From: JBDKVA01 sp039679375
GTDB taxonomy: Bacteria > Bacillota > Clostridia > Acetivibrionales > DTU013
Length of the DNA stretch: 64,000 bases
NCBI GenBank assembly: GCA_039679375.1
Contig: JBDKVA010000207.1
Location: 33,132-97,131 of the forward strand
Reading direction: 5' to 3'
The notes under the pieces are model-generated. The model saw only the letters and a list, made by a program, of their open reading frames with translations. It did not search any database and was not told the DNA's origin. The position numbers were made by a program, and so were the translations under genes. The first letter of the stretch is position 1; every line of letters begins with the position of its first letter. Positions 51,557-60,301 of the stretch are shown here, piece after piece.

Positions 51557-52717
51557 ATGTATTTTGTTGAGAAAACGAAGAGTATAAATTATATAAAGCA
51601 ATTTGACTATCTGCTTTTTGCGGCTGTATTGCTGCTGTCGATCATTGGTATAGCAATTTTGAAAAGTGCCATTGGTGAACCGGGCTTAAGCAAAACACTG
51701 CTCAAACAGATCCTGTGCCTTGTCATAGGATTGGTGGCAGCAATCACGATCAGTGCGGTCGACTACAAGGATTTTAAGACGATCGGGTTTGTTTTCTATG
51801 TTGCCAGTATCCTTCTCTTGATATTAGTCCTTGTTAAAGGCGATGAGAAAAATGGCAGTTTGAGTTGGCTTACGGTCCCTATTATTGGTACTTTCCAGCC
51901 CTCCGAATTTGCAAAGGCGGCCTTCACAGTGGTTATGCCTGTGTTTTTCGAACGCTTGAAGGAAGGCCAGCAAACGGCAAAAAATACCGTCAAGCTGGTT
52001 GTATACGCTGCGATACCCATAGCGCTGGTCATACTGCAGCGGGACATCGGTACCGCAATGGTTTTTATATTTTCATTTATCGTGATGCTTTTCATTTATG
52101 GCATACCCTATCGGTATTTTTTAATCGCTCTCGGGACATTTGCCGCTTCAGCGCCTGTTTTATGGTTTTTTGTAATTCCCGAAAAATTTCCGCATATCAG
52201 AAACAGGATACTTTCATTCATCTTCCCTGAGAACGATCTGCAGAACACCGGCTGGCAGGTAAACCGTTCGAAGATGACCATAGGCTCGGGACAGATTTTC
52301 GGGAAAGGCTTGTTTCACGGTCTGCAGACCCAAAACAGCAGTTCGGCTGCAAGCAGTTATTATTTACCAGCGAAACAAACAGACTTTATATTCTCGGTAA
52401 TCGGCGAAGAACTCGGCTTCATCGGGGTAATGCTCGTCATAGCGGTTATATTTTTCATACTTTTCAGATGCATTTATATTTCCATAAATTCCAGGGATGC
52501 GTACGGAGCATTTATTGCAGTCTGTATCGCTTCCATACTTGGATTCCATTTTATTGAAAATATCGGCATGTGTGTCGGCGTGCTTCCTGTGACAGGCATA
52601 CCGCTTCCGTTTGTGAGCCGGGGAGGAACTGCCCTTATAGCAAACTACCTGAATGTCGGGATACTGCTCAGCGTATCAATGCGGCGCAGGAAAACCATAT
52701 TCAACAGCTCCCAGTAG
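51557..52717 (+). CDS. FtsW/RodA/SpoVE-family glycosyltransferase (RodA type)
   Basis: About 386 residues with about ten membrane helices, of the SEDS family that polymerises glycan strands from lipid II. The family motifs are here: FQPSEFAKAAFTVVMPVFF, the central PENDLQNTGWQVNRSKMTIG (20 residues) and the signature PVTGIPLPFVSRGGTALIAN (20 residues). It lies with lgt and the Spo0E-like gene rather than in the division cluster, so the elongation (RodA) role is more likely than FtsW, which occurs at 60.3 kb. ATG 51557 follows a weak site; TTG 51515 is the upstream limit. A strong terminator follows. Confidence 0.9.
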   Translation: MYFVEKTKSINYIKQFDYLLFAAVLLLSIIGIAILKSAIGEPGLSKTLLKQILCLVIGLVAAITISAVDYKDFKTIGFVFYVASILLLILVLVKGDEKNGSLSWLTVPIIGTFQPSEFAKAAFTVVMPVFFERLKEGQQTAKNTVKLVVYAAIPIALVILQRDIGTAMVFIFSFIVMLFIYGIPYRYFLIALGTFAASAPVLWFFVIPEKFPHIRNRILSFIFPENDLQNTGWQVNRSKMTIGSGQIFGKGLFHGLQTQNSSSAASSYYLPAKQTDFIFSVIGEELGFIGVMLVIAVIFFILFRCIYISINSRDAYGAFIAVCIASILGFHFIENIGMCVGVLPVTGIPLPFVSRGGTALIANYLNVGILLSVSMRRRKTIFNSSQ

Positions 52718-52749
52718 GATAGCACAATAGGATAATTAATTTGCGCGAA

Positions 52750-52803
52750 AGGCTGCCATTTTGATTTTTGAACGAAAGTCAAAATCAAATGGCAGCTTTT
52801 TTT
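52750..52803 (+). terminator. Rho-independent terminator after rodA
   Basis: A long stem: GCTGCCATTTTGATTTTTGA (52752-52771) pairs with TCAAAATCAAATGGCAGC (52779-52796) with two unpaired bases, then seven T. Confidence 0.95.
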
Positions 52804-52886
52804 ATGGAGCTCAATGCTTCCTCGTTTTGTTTTATCCGCATCGTAGGACCTTTTACCTATCTTTAAAAAAAAATCCCATTAATAGC

Positions 52887-52915
52887 TTGATTATTATTGG
52901 AAAATGTTTTAAAAT
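52887..52915 (+). promoter_or_regulatory. Sigma-A promoter of the mraZ (dcw) operon
   Basis: TTGATT (52887-52892), 17-bp spacer and TAAAAT (52910-52915), directly upstream of the MraZ repeats. Confidence 0.8.
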
Positions 52916-52922
52916 AGTAGAC

Positions 52923-52948
52923 AAGTGGTGCAAAGTGGGTGGAAGTGG
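52923..52948 (+). promoter_or_regulatory. MraZ operator: three AAGTGG repeats, 10-bp spacing
   Basis: AAGTGG occurs at 52923-52928, 52933-52938 and 52943-52948, exactly one helical turn apart, starting 8 bp after the -10 box. Such GTGG direct repeats are the known binding sites of MraZ, which represses its own operon. This is the expected autoregulatory operator. Confidence 0.85.
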
Positions 52949-52976
52949 TTGAGCTTTAGTTAAAGAGGTGAAATTG

Positions 52977-53408
52977 TTGTTCTATGGTGAATTTCAACAC
53001 ACGATAGATCCAAAGGGCAGGGTTATCATTCCCTCTGGGTTCAGAAAAGAACTCGGTGTGAAATTCATGATCACAAAAGGTCTTGAGGGGTGTCTTTTCA
53101 TTTTCTCTGAGGCCCAATGGAACAGCCTTGTCAGCAAACTCGAGACACTGCCGCTTTCAAACAGCAACGCGCGGGCATTCAACAGATTTTTCTTTTCCAC
53201 TGCTTCGGAATGTGAAATGGACGGCAATTATCGCATTCTTGTACCGCAAGCCCTCAGAGCCCATGCCGGACTTGAAAAGGATATCAGTATCATCGGGGTA
53301 GGGACAAGGGTTGAAGTATGGAGTAAGGACAGGTGGGAAAACTACACCCAGGATGATAGCCTGAAGCCTGACAGTATAGCCGAAACGATGGCTATGCTGG
53401 GTATATGA
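52977..53408 (+). CDS. mraZ: Transcriptional regulator MraZ
   Basis: About 143 residues, a ring-forming DNA-binding protein that controls the division and cell wall operon. It carries both MraZ repeats: FYGEFQHTIDPKGRVIIPSG (20 residues) and ECEMDGNYRILVPQALRAHA (20 residues). TTG 52977 gives the usual MraZ start MFYGEFQ and lies 8 bp after AGAGG; GTG 52968 is the track limit. The three-repeat operator upstream is its likely target. It is followed by rsmH. Confidence 0.95.
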   Translation: MFYGEFQHTIDPKGRVIIPSGFRKELGVKFMITKGLEGCLFIFSEAQWNSLVSKLETLPLSNSNARAFNRFFFSTASECEMDGNYRILVPQALRAHAGLEKDISIIGVGTRVEVWSKDRWENYTQDDSLKPDSIAETMAMLGI

Positions 53409-53449
53409 TACCAGGCGGCTGATTTTTTGACAGTCTTGGGAGGAAAAGG

Positions 53450-54400
53450 ATGGATTTCAATCATAGGCCGGTTTTGCTGGATGAGTGCATCAACAGCTTG
53501 AATATCAGAAACGATGGAGTCTACCTCGACGGAACACTGGGAGGCGCAGGCCATTCCCTTGAGATACTGAAGAAATTGGACAAGGGTACACTCATTGGGA
53601 TAGATCAGGATGAAACGGCTCTTGAGGTGTCGTCCGAAAGACTCCGGCAGGCAAATACCCCTGCGAGGCTGATACTGTTAAAAGGCAACTTCAGGAATAT
53701 GTCCAGGCTTCTAAAGCAGCAAAACATCCATGGCGTAGACGGAATCCTTCTTGACATAGGCACATCATCCCACCAACTGGACGAAGCAGAACGAGGTTTC
53801 AGTTACCAGCAGGACGCGCCGCTGGATATGCGGATGGACAGGGAACAGGAACTGGATGCGTCGATGATCGTGAATACATATGATGAAAAGGCAATCAGAG
53901 ACATCATCAGGGGATATGGAGAAGAGAACTGGGCAGGAAGGATCGCCTCCTTTATTATAAAGGCCAGGAACGAAAGCAGGATCGAAACAACAGGACAGCT
54001 TGTGGACATCATCAAGGCGGCCATACCGGCGAACGCAAGACGGGAAGGCCCACATCCCGCAAAAAGAACGTTTCAGGCGCTGAGGATCGCTGTTAACGAT
54101 GAACTCGAAGCATTGAAGGAGGCACTGAATGATGCCGTTGAGATGCTAAACCCGGAAGGAAGGCTAAGTGTTATTACGTTCCATTCGCTGGAGGACCGGA
54201 TCGTAAAGAATGAGTTCCAGAAACGTGAAAAGCCATGCACATGTCCGCCGTCATTTCCGGTGTGCGTATGCGGGAAGAAGCCGGAACTGAAGGTCATAAC
54301 AAAAAAGCCGGTGCTGCCATCGAAGGAAGAAATGGCTCAAAACCCGAGGTCACGAAGTGCAAAACTAAGAACGGCGGAGAAGATTGGAAGACAAGGTTAA
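53450..54400 (+). CDS. rsmH: 16S rRNA (cytosine(1402)-N(4))-methyltransferase
   Basis: A 316-residue SAM-dependent methyltransferase modifying 16S C1402 in the ribosomal P site. Seen are FNHRPVLLDECINSL, YLDGTLGGAGHSLEIL, LLDIGTSSHQLDEAERGFSY (20 residues) and SVITFHSLEDRIVKN near the C-terminus. The site GGGAGG is good. It is the usual second gene of the dcw cluster, 41 bp after mraZ. What follows it (54401-54819) is unusual. Confidence 0.97.
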   Translation: MDFNHRPVLLDECINSLNIRNDGVYLDGTLGGAGHSLEILKKLDKGTLIGIDQDETALEVSSERLRQANTPARLILLKGNFRNMSRLLKQQNIHGVDGILLDIGTSSHQLDEAERGFSYQQDAPLDMRMDREQELDASMIVNTYDEKAIRDIIRGYGEENWAGRIASFIIKARNESRIETTGQLVDIIKAAIPANARREGPHPAKRTFQALRIAVNDELEALKEALNDAVEMLNPEGRLSVITFHSLEDRIVKNEFQKREKPCTCPPSFPVCVCGKKPELKVITKKPVLPSKEEMAQNPRSRSAKLRTAEKIGRQG

Positions 54401-54819
54401 ACATTTATATACAAGGGACAAGCCCTGTTTGTACAAAAGATGAAATTTTTACAAAACAAAAACAAAAGAAAACAACTACAAAAGATAAAAAGAATGTTAA
54501 AAAACAAAAGATAACGCACGCAAAAGATGAAAATGTAATCAAAAAACAAAAGAAAAAATTAACAAAAGAGAAAAAGACAAGCGAAAAACAAAAGAAAAGT
54601 TCTGCACTTACCGGGGATTGTCCGGAGACGATCCCCGGTATTGCTATCAGGCAGTGGTTGCTTTTGTATCTCCTAGTGGTCTGTAACAGCTAAAACATGG
54701 GTATACAGACCACAACAATCACGGAAGTGTCTTTGTAACACTTTGAATGTATATAAGAATGAAGTGTTACAAAACACTAGGTACACGTATTGCATAAATC
54801 ACTGAAGAGGTGAATACAA
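54401..54819. other. Gene-free 419-bp gap with A-rich tract and three perfect hairpins
   Basis: Bases about 54420-54600 are extremely A-rich with repeated AAACAAAAG-type runs. Then come three inverted repeats: ACCGGGGAT/ATCCCCGGT (54610-54618 and 54631-54639), GTGGTCTGTA/TACAGACCAC (54676-54685 and 54704-54713), and TTTGTAACACTT/AAGTGTTACAAA (54732-54743 and 54762-54773). A Lys-rich frame stays open across the A-rich tract, but its only starts lie inside rsmH, so I do not call a gene. Normally ftsL follows rsmH closely; a gap of this size is unusual. Confidence 0.7.
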
Positions 54820-55311
54820 TTGATACAAGAGGATTATGATTACGTACAGGGCTCAGCGGCCAGGCAGCTCGAGTATGATGTTTATGAAAACAATACGGTT
54901 CTTAAGGCGAAAAAGCGCTATAAGAACAATAGGAAAATCAAGTTTAAGCTTGTGATGTCGACACTGACTGTCCTCATTGCCGGACTTGTTGTGATGTATA
55001 GATTTGCAGCTATTACAAAAATCAGTTATAGTATAAATCAAAAGCAAAATCAGTACACTGAGCTGAGAAATGAAAATTCATTACTGAAGGTGCAGATCGA
55101 GACAGAGACAAATCTGGCCGATATAAAAGAAGCAGCGGAGTCAAGGCTTGACATGCAGACGCCTGACAAAAGCCAGATTGTATATATTAAAGTACCAAGA
55201 AGCGATTATACGGTAGTAGTGAATGATCAGGACGGAGCAGGTGGGGATCGTGATAATTTAATCGCGTTTTTTATAAACAAGGTAACCGGACTGATCAGAC
55301 TTTTTGAATGA
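54820..55311 (+). CDS. ftsL: FtsL-like septum-formation protein
   Basis: A 163-residue single-pass membrane protein. The cytoplasmic part (about 1-43) is charged. One helix (about 45-65, VMSTLTVLIAGLVVMYRFAA, 20 residues) is followed by a coiled coil (about 72-110, SYSINQKQNQYTELRNENS) with the typical leucine spacing and then an external tail with ESRLDMQTPDKSQIVYIKVP (20 residues). It lies between rsmH and the penicillin-binding protein, the FtsL position. The start is TTG 54820, with AAGAGGTGA 7 bp upstream. It is longer than usual FtsL (about 100-120 residues); an extra 45-residue tail carries a hydrophobic end. Confidence 0.82.
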   Translation: MIQEDYDYVQGSAARQLEYDVYENNTVLKAKKRYKNNRKIKFKLVMSTLTVLIAGLVVMYRFAAITKISYSINQKQNQYTELRNENSLLKVQIETETNLADIKEAAESRLDMQTPDKSQIVYIKVPRSDYTVVVNDQDGAGGDRDNLIAFFINKVTGLIRLFE

Positions 55312-55489
55312 GGCAAGGATGAAGCTGGAAACGGCGAGGTGATTTATGTCCGGATGCCTGCAAGCAGACTGGACTGTAATAGTCGGATATATACCCGATA
55401 ACATGTAGACTGTGGATGAGTGTAAAATTGTATTTTGCACGGTCTATGGTCTTTTTTGTTCAGACCTTTCATATACAGGGGGGATCAAA

Positions 55490-57688
55490 GTGGCTACTCC
55501 AGGCAGAACGCAGAAAAAACGGTTAATTTTCATGCTGGCGGCATTTACGGTGGTTGTTGCAATACTGATCGGAAGACTGGCTTTTATACAGTTTGTACAG
55601 GGAAGCGAGCTTCAAAAAAAAGCTTTCGAACAGCAAAACACAAGCAGGATCATTAGTCCGATCCGGGGCACGATCTATGACCGGAACGGTAAAAAGCTGG
55701 CAATCAGTGTCACGGTTGCCACAATTACCTGCAAACCGAGTGAAGTGAAGACTAATAAAAATTTGACTATAGATGAAATAGCAGACGGGTTGGCCCAAAT
55801 CCTCAACATGGACCGCAGCCAGGTATACAACCTGATCACCAGGAATGTCGGTTATGTTACGATAAAACGCAAAGTCGACAGAGAAACAGAAGATAATGTA
55901 AGAAAGTGGATAAATGAAAAGAATGTGAAAGGCATTAACATTGATGAGGATGCCAAACGGTATTATCCGAACAGCAACCTGATGTCCCACATACTGGGCT
56001 TTACCGGTAATGACAATCAAGGCCTTCAGGGAGGCATTGAGGATATCATGGAAAAATACCTCAAGGGTACGCCGGGTAAAATCCTCAGCGAAGTGGATGC
56101 CGGAAACAGGGCAATACCCTCCGATACGGAAAAGCGTATCGATGCGCAGGACGGGCTGAATGTAGTTCTCACTATTGATGAAACCATACAGTATCTCGCG
56201 TCAAAGTCCCTTGAAAAGGCTATTGAAGATAACAAGGTCAAACAGGGTGCGGTTGCTATTGTTATAGACCCCAGGAACGGGGACATACTGGCGCTTGTTT
56301 CAAAACCGGATTATGACCTGAATAATCCATATGCATTCCCGGAGAACATTGATGGGCTTGACAAGGCCAATTGGGTTGAAAGAAGCACGGAAGCGGTAAA
56401 TATACTTAGCAAAACCGTATGGAGGAACAAAGCTATATCAGACACCTATGAGCCCGGTTCTACGTTCAAGTCCTTTACAACAGCAGCAGGTATCGAAGAA
56501 GGCGTTATCACGCCCGACACTATTACAAATGATCTTCCGATCAAGGTGACCGGATGGCCGAAGCCTATTCAGTGCTGGAGGGTGGGCAGGCCGCATGGAA
56601 CGGAAACCTTCCGCGAAGCGGTAATCAATTCATGCAACCCGGTCTTTGTCAAGGTAGCGCAAAGCCTTGGATTGAACCGCTTTTATAATTACGTGAAGGC
56701 TTTCGGTTTTACAGAAAAAACCGGAATAGGATTAAAGGGTGAAAGCGGCTCCATATTTCAAGCAAAACCAAAGGAAATTGATATGGCGGTTGCATCCTTC
56801 GGCCAACGGTTTACAATAACTCCTATCCAGCTTGTCACTGCTTATACGGCTATTGTAAACGGCGGCAAACTGATGAAGCCGAGGCTTGTCAAGGAATTGA
56901 CCGATTCCGACGGAAATGTGGTGAAGAAATTCGAGCCTGAGGTGAGCCGTACGGTCATATCAAAACAAACCTCCGATACGGTAAGAAGTATACTTGAGGG
57001 TGTTGTCGCCACCCCAACCGGGACCGGTATCGGAGCTTACATTAAGGGTTACCGGATAGGCGGCAAAACGGGAACCTCGCAGACGACTCAGAAGGATGTG
57101 CATATCGCTTCATTCTGCGGATTTGCTCCTGCGGATGACCCGATGATCATCACGCTGGTCGTGCTCTTCGACCCAAAGGGCGATTCCTACATGGGAGGAA
57201 TGATCGCCGCGCCATTGGCAGGAGAAATCATGGAGGATGTTTTGAATTATCTTCAGGTTGAGAGAAAATATACAGAAGAGGATATGAAGAATCTGGGCAA
57301 GGAAGTATTTGTACCGGACGTTCAGGGAAAAACTGTTGAAGAGGCGGTTAAACAGCTCAGGGCGGCAGGCTTGAATTATAAGATAGAAGGAAATGGGAAT
57401 AATACAAGCAAAGTTGTTGAACAGATGCCAAAAGCAGATGCAGTAATACCGGAAAAGTCAGTTGTGATTTTATATACATATAAGCCTGAAAAACAGCTTA
57501 CAGTAAAGATGCCGGATCTTACCAATAAAAACATATCGGAAGCAGTAGACGCAATGAACAATATTGGCCTTAATATCAAGATCAACGGTGCAGGAGTCGT
57601 CTACAAGCAGGAGATTGCAGCAGGTACAATGGTAACAAAAGGGCGTGTTGTCGAGGTGACATTTAGAAACATCGACAATATTGAGTAG
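55490..57688 (+). CDS. PASTA-domain class B penicillin-binding protein (FtsI/SpoVD type)
   Basis: About 732 residues. An N-terminal helix (about 13-35) anchors a class B PBP with dimerisation domain (RISPIRGTIYDRNG-like start, here SRIISPIRGTIYDRNG) and a transpeptidase domain with STFKSF (SxxK), SCN in AVINSCNPVF, and KTGT in IGGKTGTSQTT. Two PASTA domains end the protein (about 610-665 and 670-730), seen as FVPDVQGKTVEEAVKQLRAA (20 residues) and MPDLTNKNISEAVDAMNNIG (20 residues). It cross-links septal or spore-cortex wall. GTG 55490 has AGGGGGG 7 bp upstream. B. subtilis carries pbpB and spoVD here; only one is present, so it may serve division, sporulation or both. Confidence 0.94.
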   Translation: MATPGRTQKKRLIFMLAAFTVVVAILIGRLAFIQFVQGSELQKKAFEQQNTSRIISPIRGTIYDRNGKKLAISVTVATITCKPSEVKTNKNLTIDEIADGLAQILNMDRSQVYNLITRNVGYVTIKRKVDRETEDNVRKWINEKNVKGINIDEDAKRYYPNSNLMSHILGFTGNDNQGLQGGIEDIMEKYLKGTPGKILSEVDAGNRAIPSDTEKRIDAQDGLNVVLTIDETIQYLASKSLEKAIEDNKVKQGAVAIVIDPRNGDILALVSKPDYDLNNPYAFPENIDGLDKANWVERSTEAVNILSKTVWRNKAISDTYEPGSTFKSFTTAAGIEEGVITPDTITNDLPIKVTGWPKPIQCWRVGRPHGTETFREAVINSCNPVFVKVAQSLGLNRFYNYVKAFGFTEKTGIGLKGESGSIFQAKPKEIDMAVASFGQRFTITPIQLVTAYTAIVNGGKLMKPRLVKELTDSDGNVVKKFEPEVSRTVISKQTSDTVRSILEGVVATPTGTGIGAYIKGYRIGGKTGTSQTTQKDVHIASFCGFAPADDPMIITLVVLFDPKGDSYMGGMIAAPLAGEIMEDVLNYLQVERKYTEEDMKNLGKEVFVPDVQGKTVEEAVKQLRAAGLNYKIEGNGNNTSKVVEQMPKADAVIPEKSVVILYTYKPEKQLTVKMPDLTNKNISEAVDAMNNIGLNIKINGAGVVYKQEIAAGTMVTKGRVVEVTFRNIDNIE

Positions 57689-57761
57689 TAGTATTTGCAA
57701 TACGCCGCAATTCTAACTAGTCGAACCGGATATTGCGAATTGCTGGTAAAGGAAGGTAAGC

Positions 57762-59231
57762 ATGTTATTGGCCGATCTGATCAAGGATATAAATGTTCTG
57801 GACATCAGAGGAGACATTGGTATTGACATAAAAGGCATCGCTTATGATTCGAGAAAGGCAAAGAAGGGTTTTGTATTTGTTTGCATAGACGGTATGACAA
57901 CGGACGGACATGACTATGTTGACCAGGCGCTGGAGTATGGCGCTTCAGCGGTGATTATCCAAAAGGATCTGAATATAGCGGAAGGATGTCCGGTGATCAG
58001 GACGGATGATTCCCGTTTGGCGCTTGCCTGTATTTCTGACCGGTTCTATGGACACCCTTCCGGCCGCTTCAAATTGATCGGAATAACGGGTACGAAAGGT
58101 AAAACGACAACGACTTTTATGCTGAAATCCATTTTGGAGGCTTCAGGCAAAAAAGTCGGCATCATAGGAACACTGGGGACGAGAATAGGGGAGAGGATCC
58201 TTTATTCCGAGCGTACAACGCCGGAATCGCAGGATCTTCAGGAATTGTTCGCACAGATGGTAGAAGAGGGCGTTGAGTATGTGGCAATGGAGGTTTCATC
58301 CCAGGGACTTGCTCTGCACAGGGTAAGCTGCTGTGAGTTTGACGTCGGCGTTTTCACGAACCTTTCACGTGATCATATAGGCGGAAAGGAACACGCTTCC
58401 ATGGAGGAATATCTCCTTGCCAAGTGTAAATTATTCAAAATATGCAAGAACGGCCTGATCAATGTAGATAATGAATATGCGGAAAAGATTCTGAAGGAAG
58501 CGACATGCGGCACGCTCACCTTTGGCATAAAAGCCGATTCCGGCGTAAGAGCGTCAAATATTGTGAAACTGCCAAAAAGTGTTGAATTTGACATCACTTC
58601 GTCCTGGTACGGATTAAGGCTTCGCGTAAATATACCGGGTAGGTTCAGCGTATATAATGCTTTGGCAGCCGCAGGTGTGAGCGGCATGCTGGGAATGCCT
58701 GCAGAGGCGGTTATGGCAGGCCTTGATAAGGTACAGGTGCCGGGGCGGGCTGAATCGGTAGATACAGGACGTGACTTCAGTGTTATAATTGATTATGCTC
58801 ATACGCCGGACAGCCTGGAAAACATATTATCCACAGTAAGGGATTATGCTGCAGGCAGAGTAGTGTGCGTCTTCGGCTGCGGCGGGGACAGGGACAGGTC
58901 GAAAAGGCCGATGATGGGTGCGATATCAGGGCGTCTTGCCGATTATACCGTCATTACGTCGGACAATCCACGGACAGAGGACCCTGAAACGATCATAAGA
59001 CAGATCGAAGATGGAATAAAAACGACAGCAGGTAAATATATATGCATCTGTGACCGGCGTGAGGCTATAAAGCATGCATTAACCACTGCCATGGCAGGAG
59101 ATGTGCTGGTGCTTGCCGGCAAGGGGCATGAAACTTACCAAACCTTCAAAGACAGAACCATTCATTTCGATGAAAGGGAAGTTGTGCGCGAATTGCTGGA
59201 GATCGAGCAATATGATATGATACGGAAGTAA
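57762..59231 (+). CDS. murE: UDP-MurNAc-tripeptide synthetase (meso-DAP adding)
   Basis: A 489-residue Mur ligase. The ATP motif is GITGTKGKTTTTFML, the UDP part has SSQGLALHRV, and the amino acid signature DNPRTEDPE shows the DNPR motif linked to meso-diaminopimelate specificity. GGAAGG precedes the ATG. In most clostridial dcw clusters murF follows; here mraY follows 44 bp later and murF is absent, so murF must lie elsewhere. Confidence 0.97.
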   Translation: MLLADLIKDINVLDIRGDIGIDIKGIAYDSRKAKKGFVFVCIDGMTTDGHDYVDQALEYGASAVIIQKDLNIAEGCPVIRTDDSRLALACISDRFYGHPSGRFKLIGITGTKGKTTTTFMLKSILEASGKKVGIIGTLGTRIGERILYSERTTPESQDLQELFAQMVEEGVEYVAMEVSSQGLALHRVSCCEFDVGVFTNLSRDHIGGKEHASMEEYLLAKCKLFKICKNGLINVDNEYAEKILKEATCGTLTFGIKADSGVRASNIVKLPKSVEFDITSSWYGLRLRVNIPGRFSVYNALAAAGVSGMLGMPAEAVMAGLDKVQVPGRAESVDTGRDFSVIIDYAHTPDSLENILSTVRDYAAGRVVCVFGCGGDRDRSKRPMMGAISGRLADYTVITSDNPRTEDPETIIRQIEDGIKTTAGKYICICDRREAIKHALTTAMAGDVLVLAGKGHETYQTFKDRTIHFDEREVVRELLEIEQYDMIRK

Positions 59232-59275
59232 CCTCAGCGGAACATAAGGTCAGTTTTATTTTAAGATACGGGGGA

Positions 59276-60277
59276 ATGAACTTGAAAATAAACTTTTTTA
59301 CATCAGCACAGGTACTGGCTTTTGCGGCAACTTTTCTGATGGCGCTGATTGCAGGGCCGATCATCATAACGATGCTTAAACGCTTGAAGCTTGGGCAGAC
59401 AGTGAGAGACGACGGTCCTGCCACTCATTTGAAAAAAATGGGGATACCAACGATTGGAGGTCTTATTTTTCTTATTCCGATGATCATAACATCTGTGATA
59501 TTCGCGCCGAAATATCCGGATATCATACCGATGCTGCTTGTTACAACCGGTTTTGGAGCTGTAGGTTTCATTGATGACATGGTCAAGGTGGTTAAAAAGA
59601 ACAAGGACGGCCTCAGCGTTGCCCAAAAATCCTTCGGGCTCCTGCTGGTATCGGCTGTTTTTGCTGTTTATGTGGCATACAGTCCGTCTCTCGGAACGGG
59701 AATCATCCATCCTTTCAAGGGCGTTGACGCGGTTGTTGAATGGCCGGTATGGCTGTATATTCCATTTATTATAGTGGTCATGTACCTGATCACCAATTCC
59801 GTCAACCTGACGGATGGGGTGGATGGCCTGTGCACAGGGATAACTCTTATTGTGGCTGTGTTTTTTACCGTTGTTGCCATGGTCAGGGGAGAGTGGGATT
59901 TTGTCAAGCTGTTTTGCTCCATCACGGCAGGCGGCTGCCTGGGTTTCCTGGTTTTCAACATACATCCCGCGAAGGTTTTCATGGGAGATACAGGGTCATT
60001 GGCTCTGGGCGGCGTTGTCGGAGCGGCGGCTGTCGTTATGAAAATGCCCTGGATGCTTCTTGTGGTCGGAGCAATATACGCTGTGGAATCTATTTCGGTC
60101 GTTATACAGGTGGCTTCATTCAAGCTGAGAGGCAAGAGAGTATTTAAAATGGCGCCGATCCACCACCATTTTGAATTGTCAGGCTGGCCGGAGACGAAAG
60201 TGGTCAGGGTGTTCTGGCTGATTACCCTTGTACTTTGCTTTATTGGCTTCGCAACATTAAGGATACGGATCATATAG
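59276..60277 (+). CDS. mraY: Phospho-N-acetylmuramoyl-pentapeptide transferase
   Basis: A 333-residue polytopic enzyme (about ten helices) transferring phospho-MurNAc-pentapeptide onto undecaprenyl phosphate to form lipid I. The family motifs are all there: DDGPATHLKKMGIPTIGGLI (20 residues), FIDDMVKVVKKNKDGL, NSVNLTDGVDGLC and MAPIHHHFELSGWPETKVV. GGGGG is 1 bp from ATG 59276, so TTG 59282 may be the true start (8-bp spacing). It is not flanked by murF or murD, as is usual. Confidence 0.96.
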   Translation: MNLKINFFTSAQVLAFAATFLMALIAGPIIITMLKRLKLGQTVRDDGPATHLKKMGIPTIGGLIFLIPMIITSVIFAPKYPDIIPMLLVTTGFGAVGFIDDMVKVVKKNKDGLSVAQKSFGLLLVSAVFAVYVAYSPSLGTGIIHPFKGVDAVVEWPVWLYIPFIIVVMYLITNSVNLTDGVDGLCTGITLIVAVFFTVVAMVRGEWDFVKLFCSITAGGCLGFLVFNIHPAKVFMGDTGSLALGGVVGAAAVVMKMPWMLLVVGAIYAVESISVVIQVASFKLRGKRVFKMAPIHHHFELSGWPETKVVRVFWLITLVLCFIGFATLRIRII

Positions 60278-60301
60278 TTTCAAGTAACGCGGAGGTTACA
60301 T

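Noticed and set aside
54235..54693. Lys-rich open frame over the A-rich tract after rsmH
   Set aside because: No start with ribosome site after rsmH; composition follows the A-rich DNA rather than a protein pattern.
59303..60273. Long antisense frames over mraY (220 and 201 aa)
   Set aside because: Shadows of a conserved membrane enzyme; no ribosome sites or family motifs.
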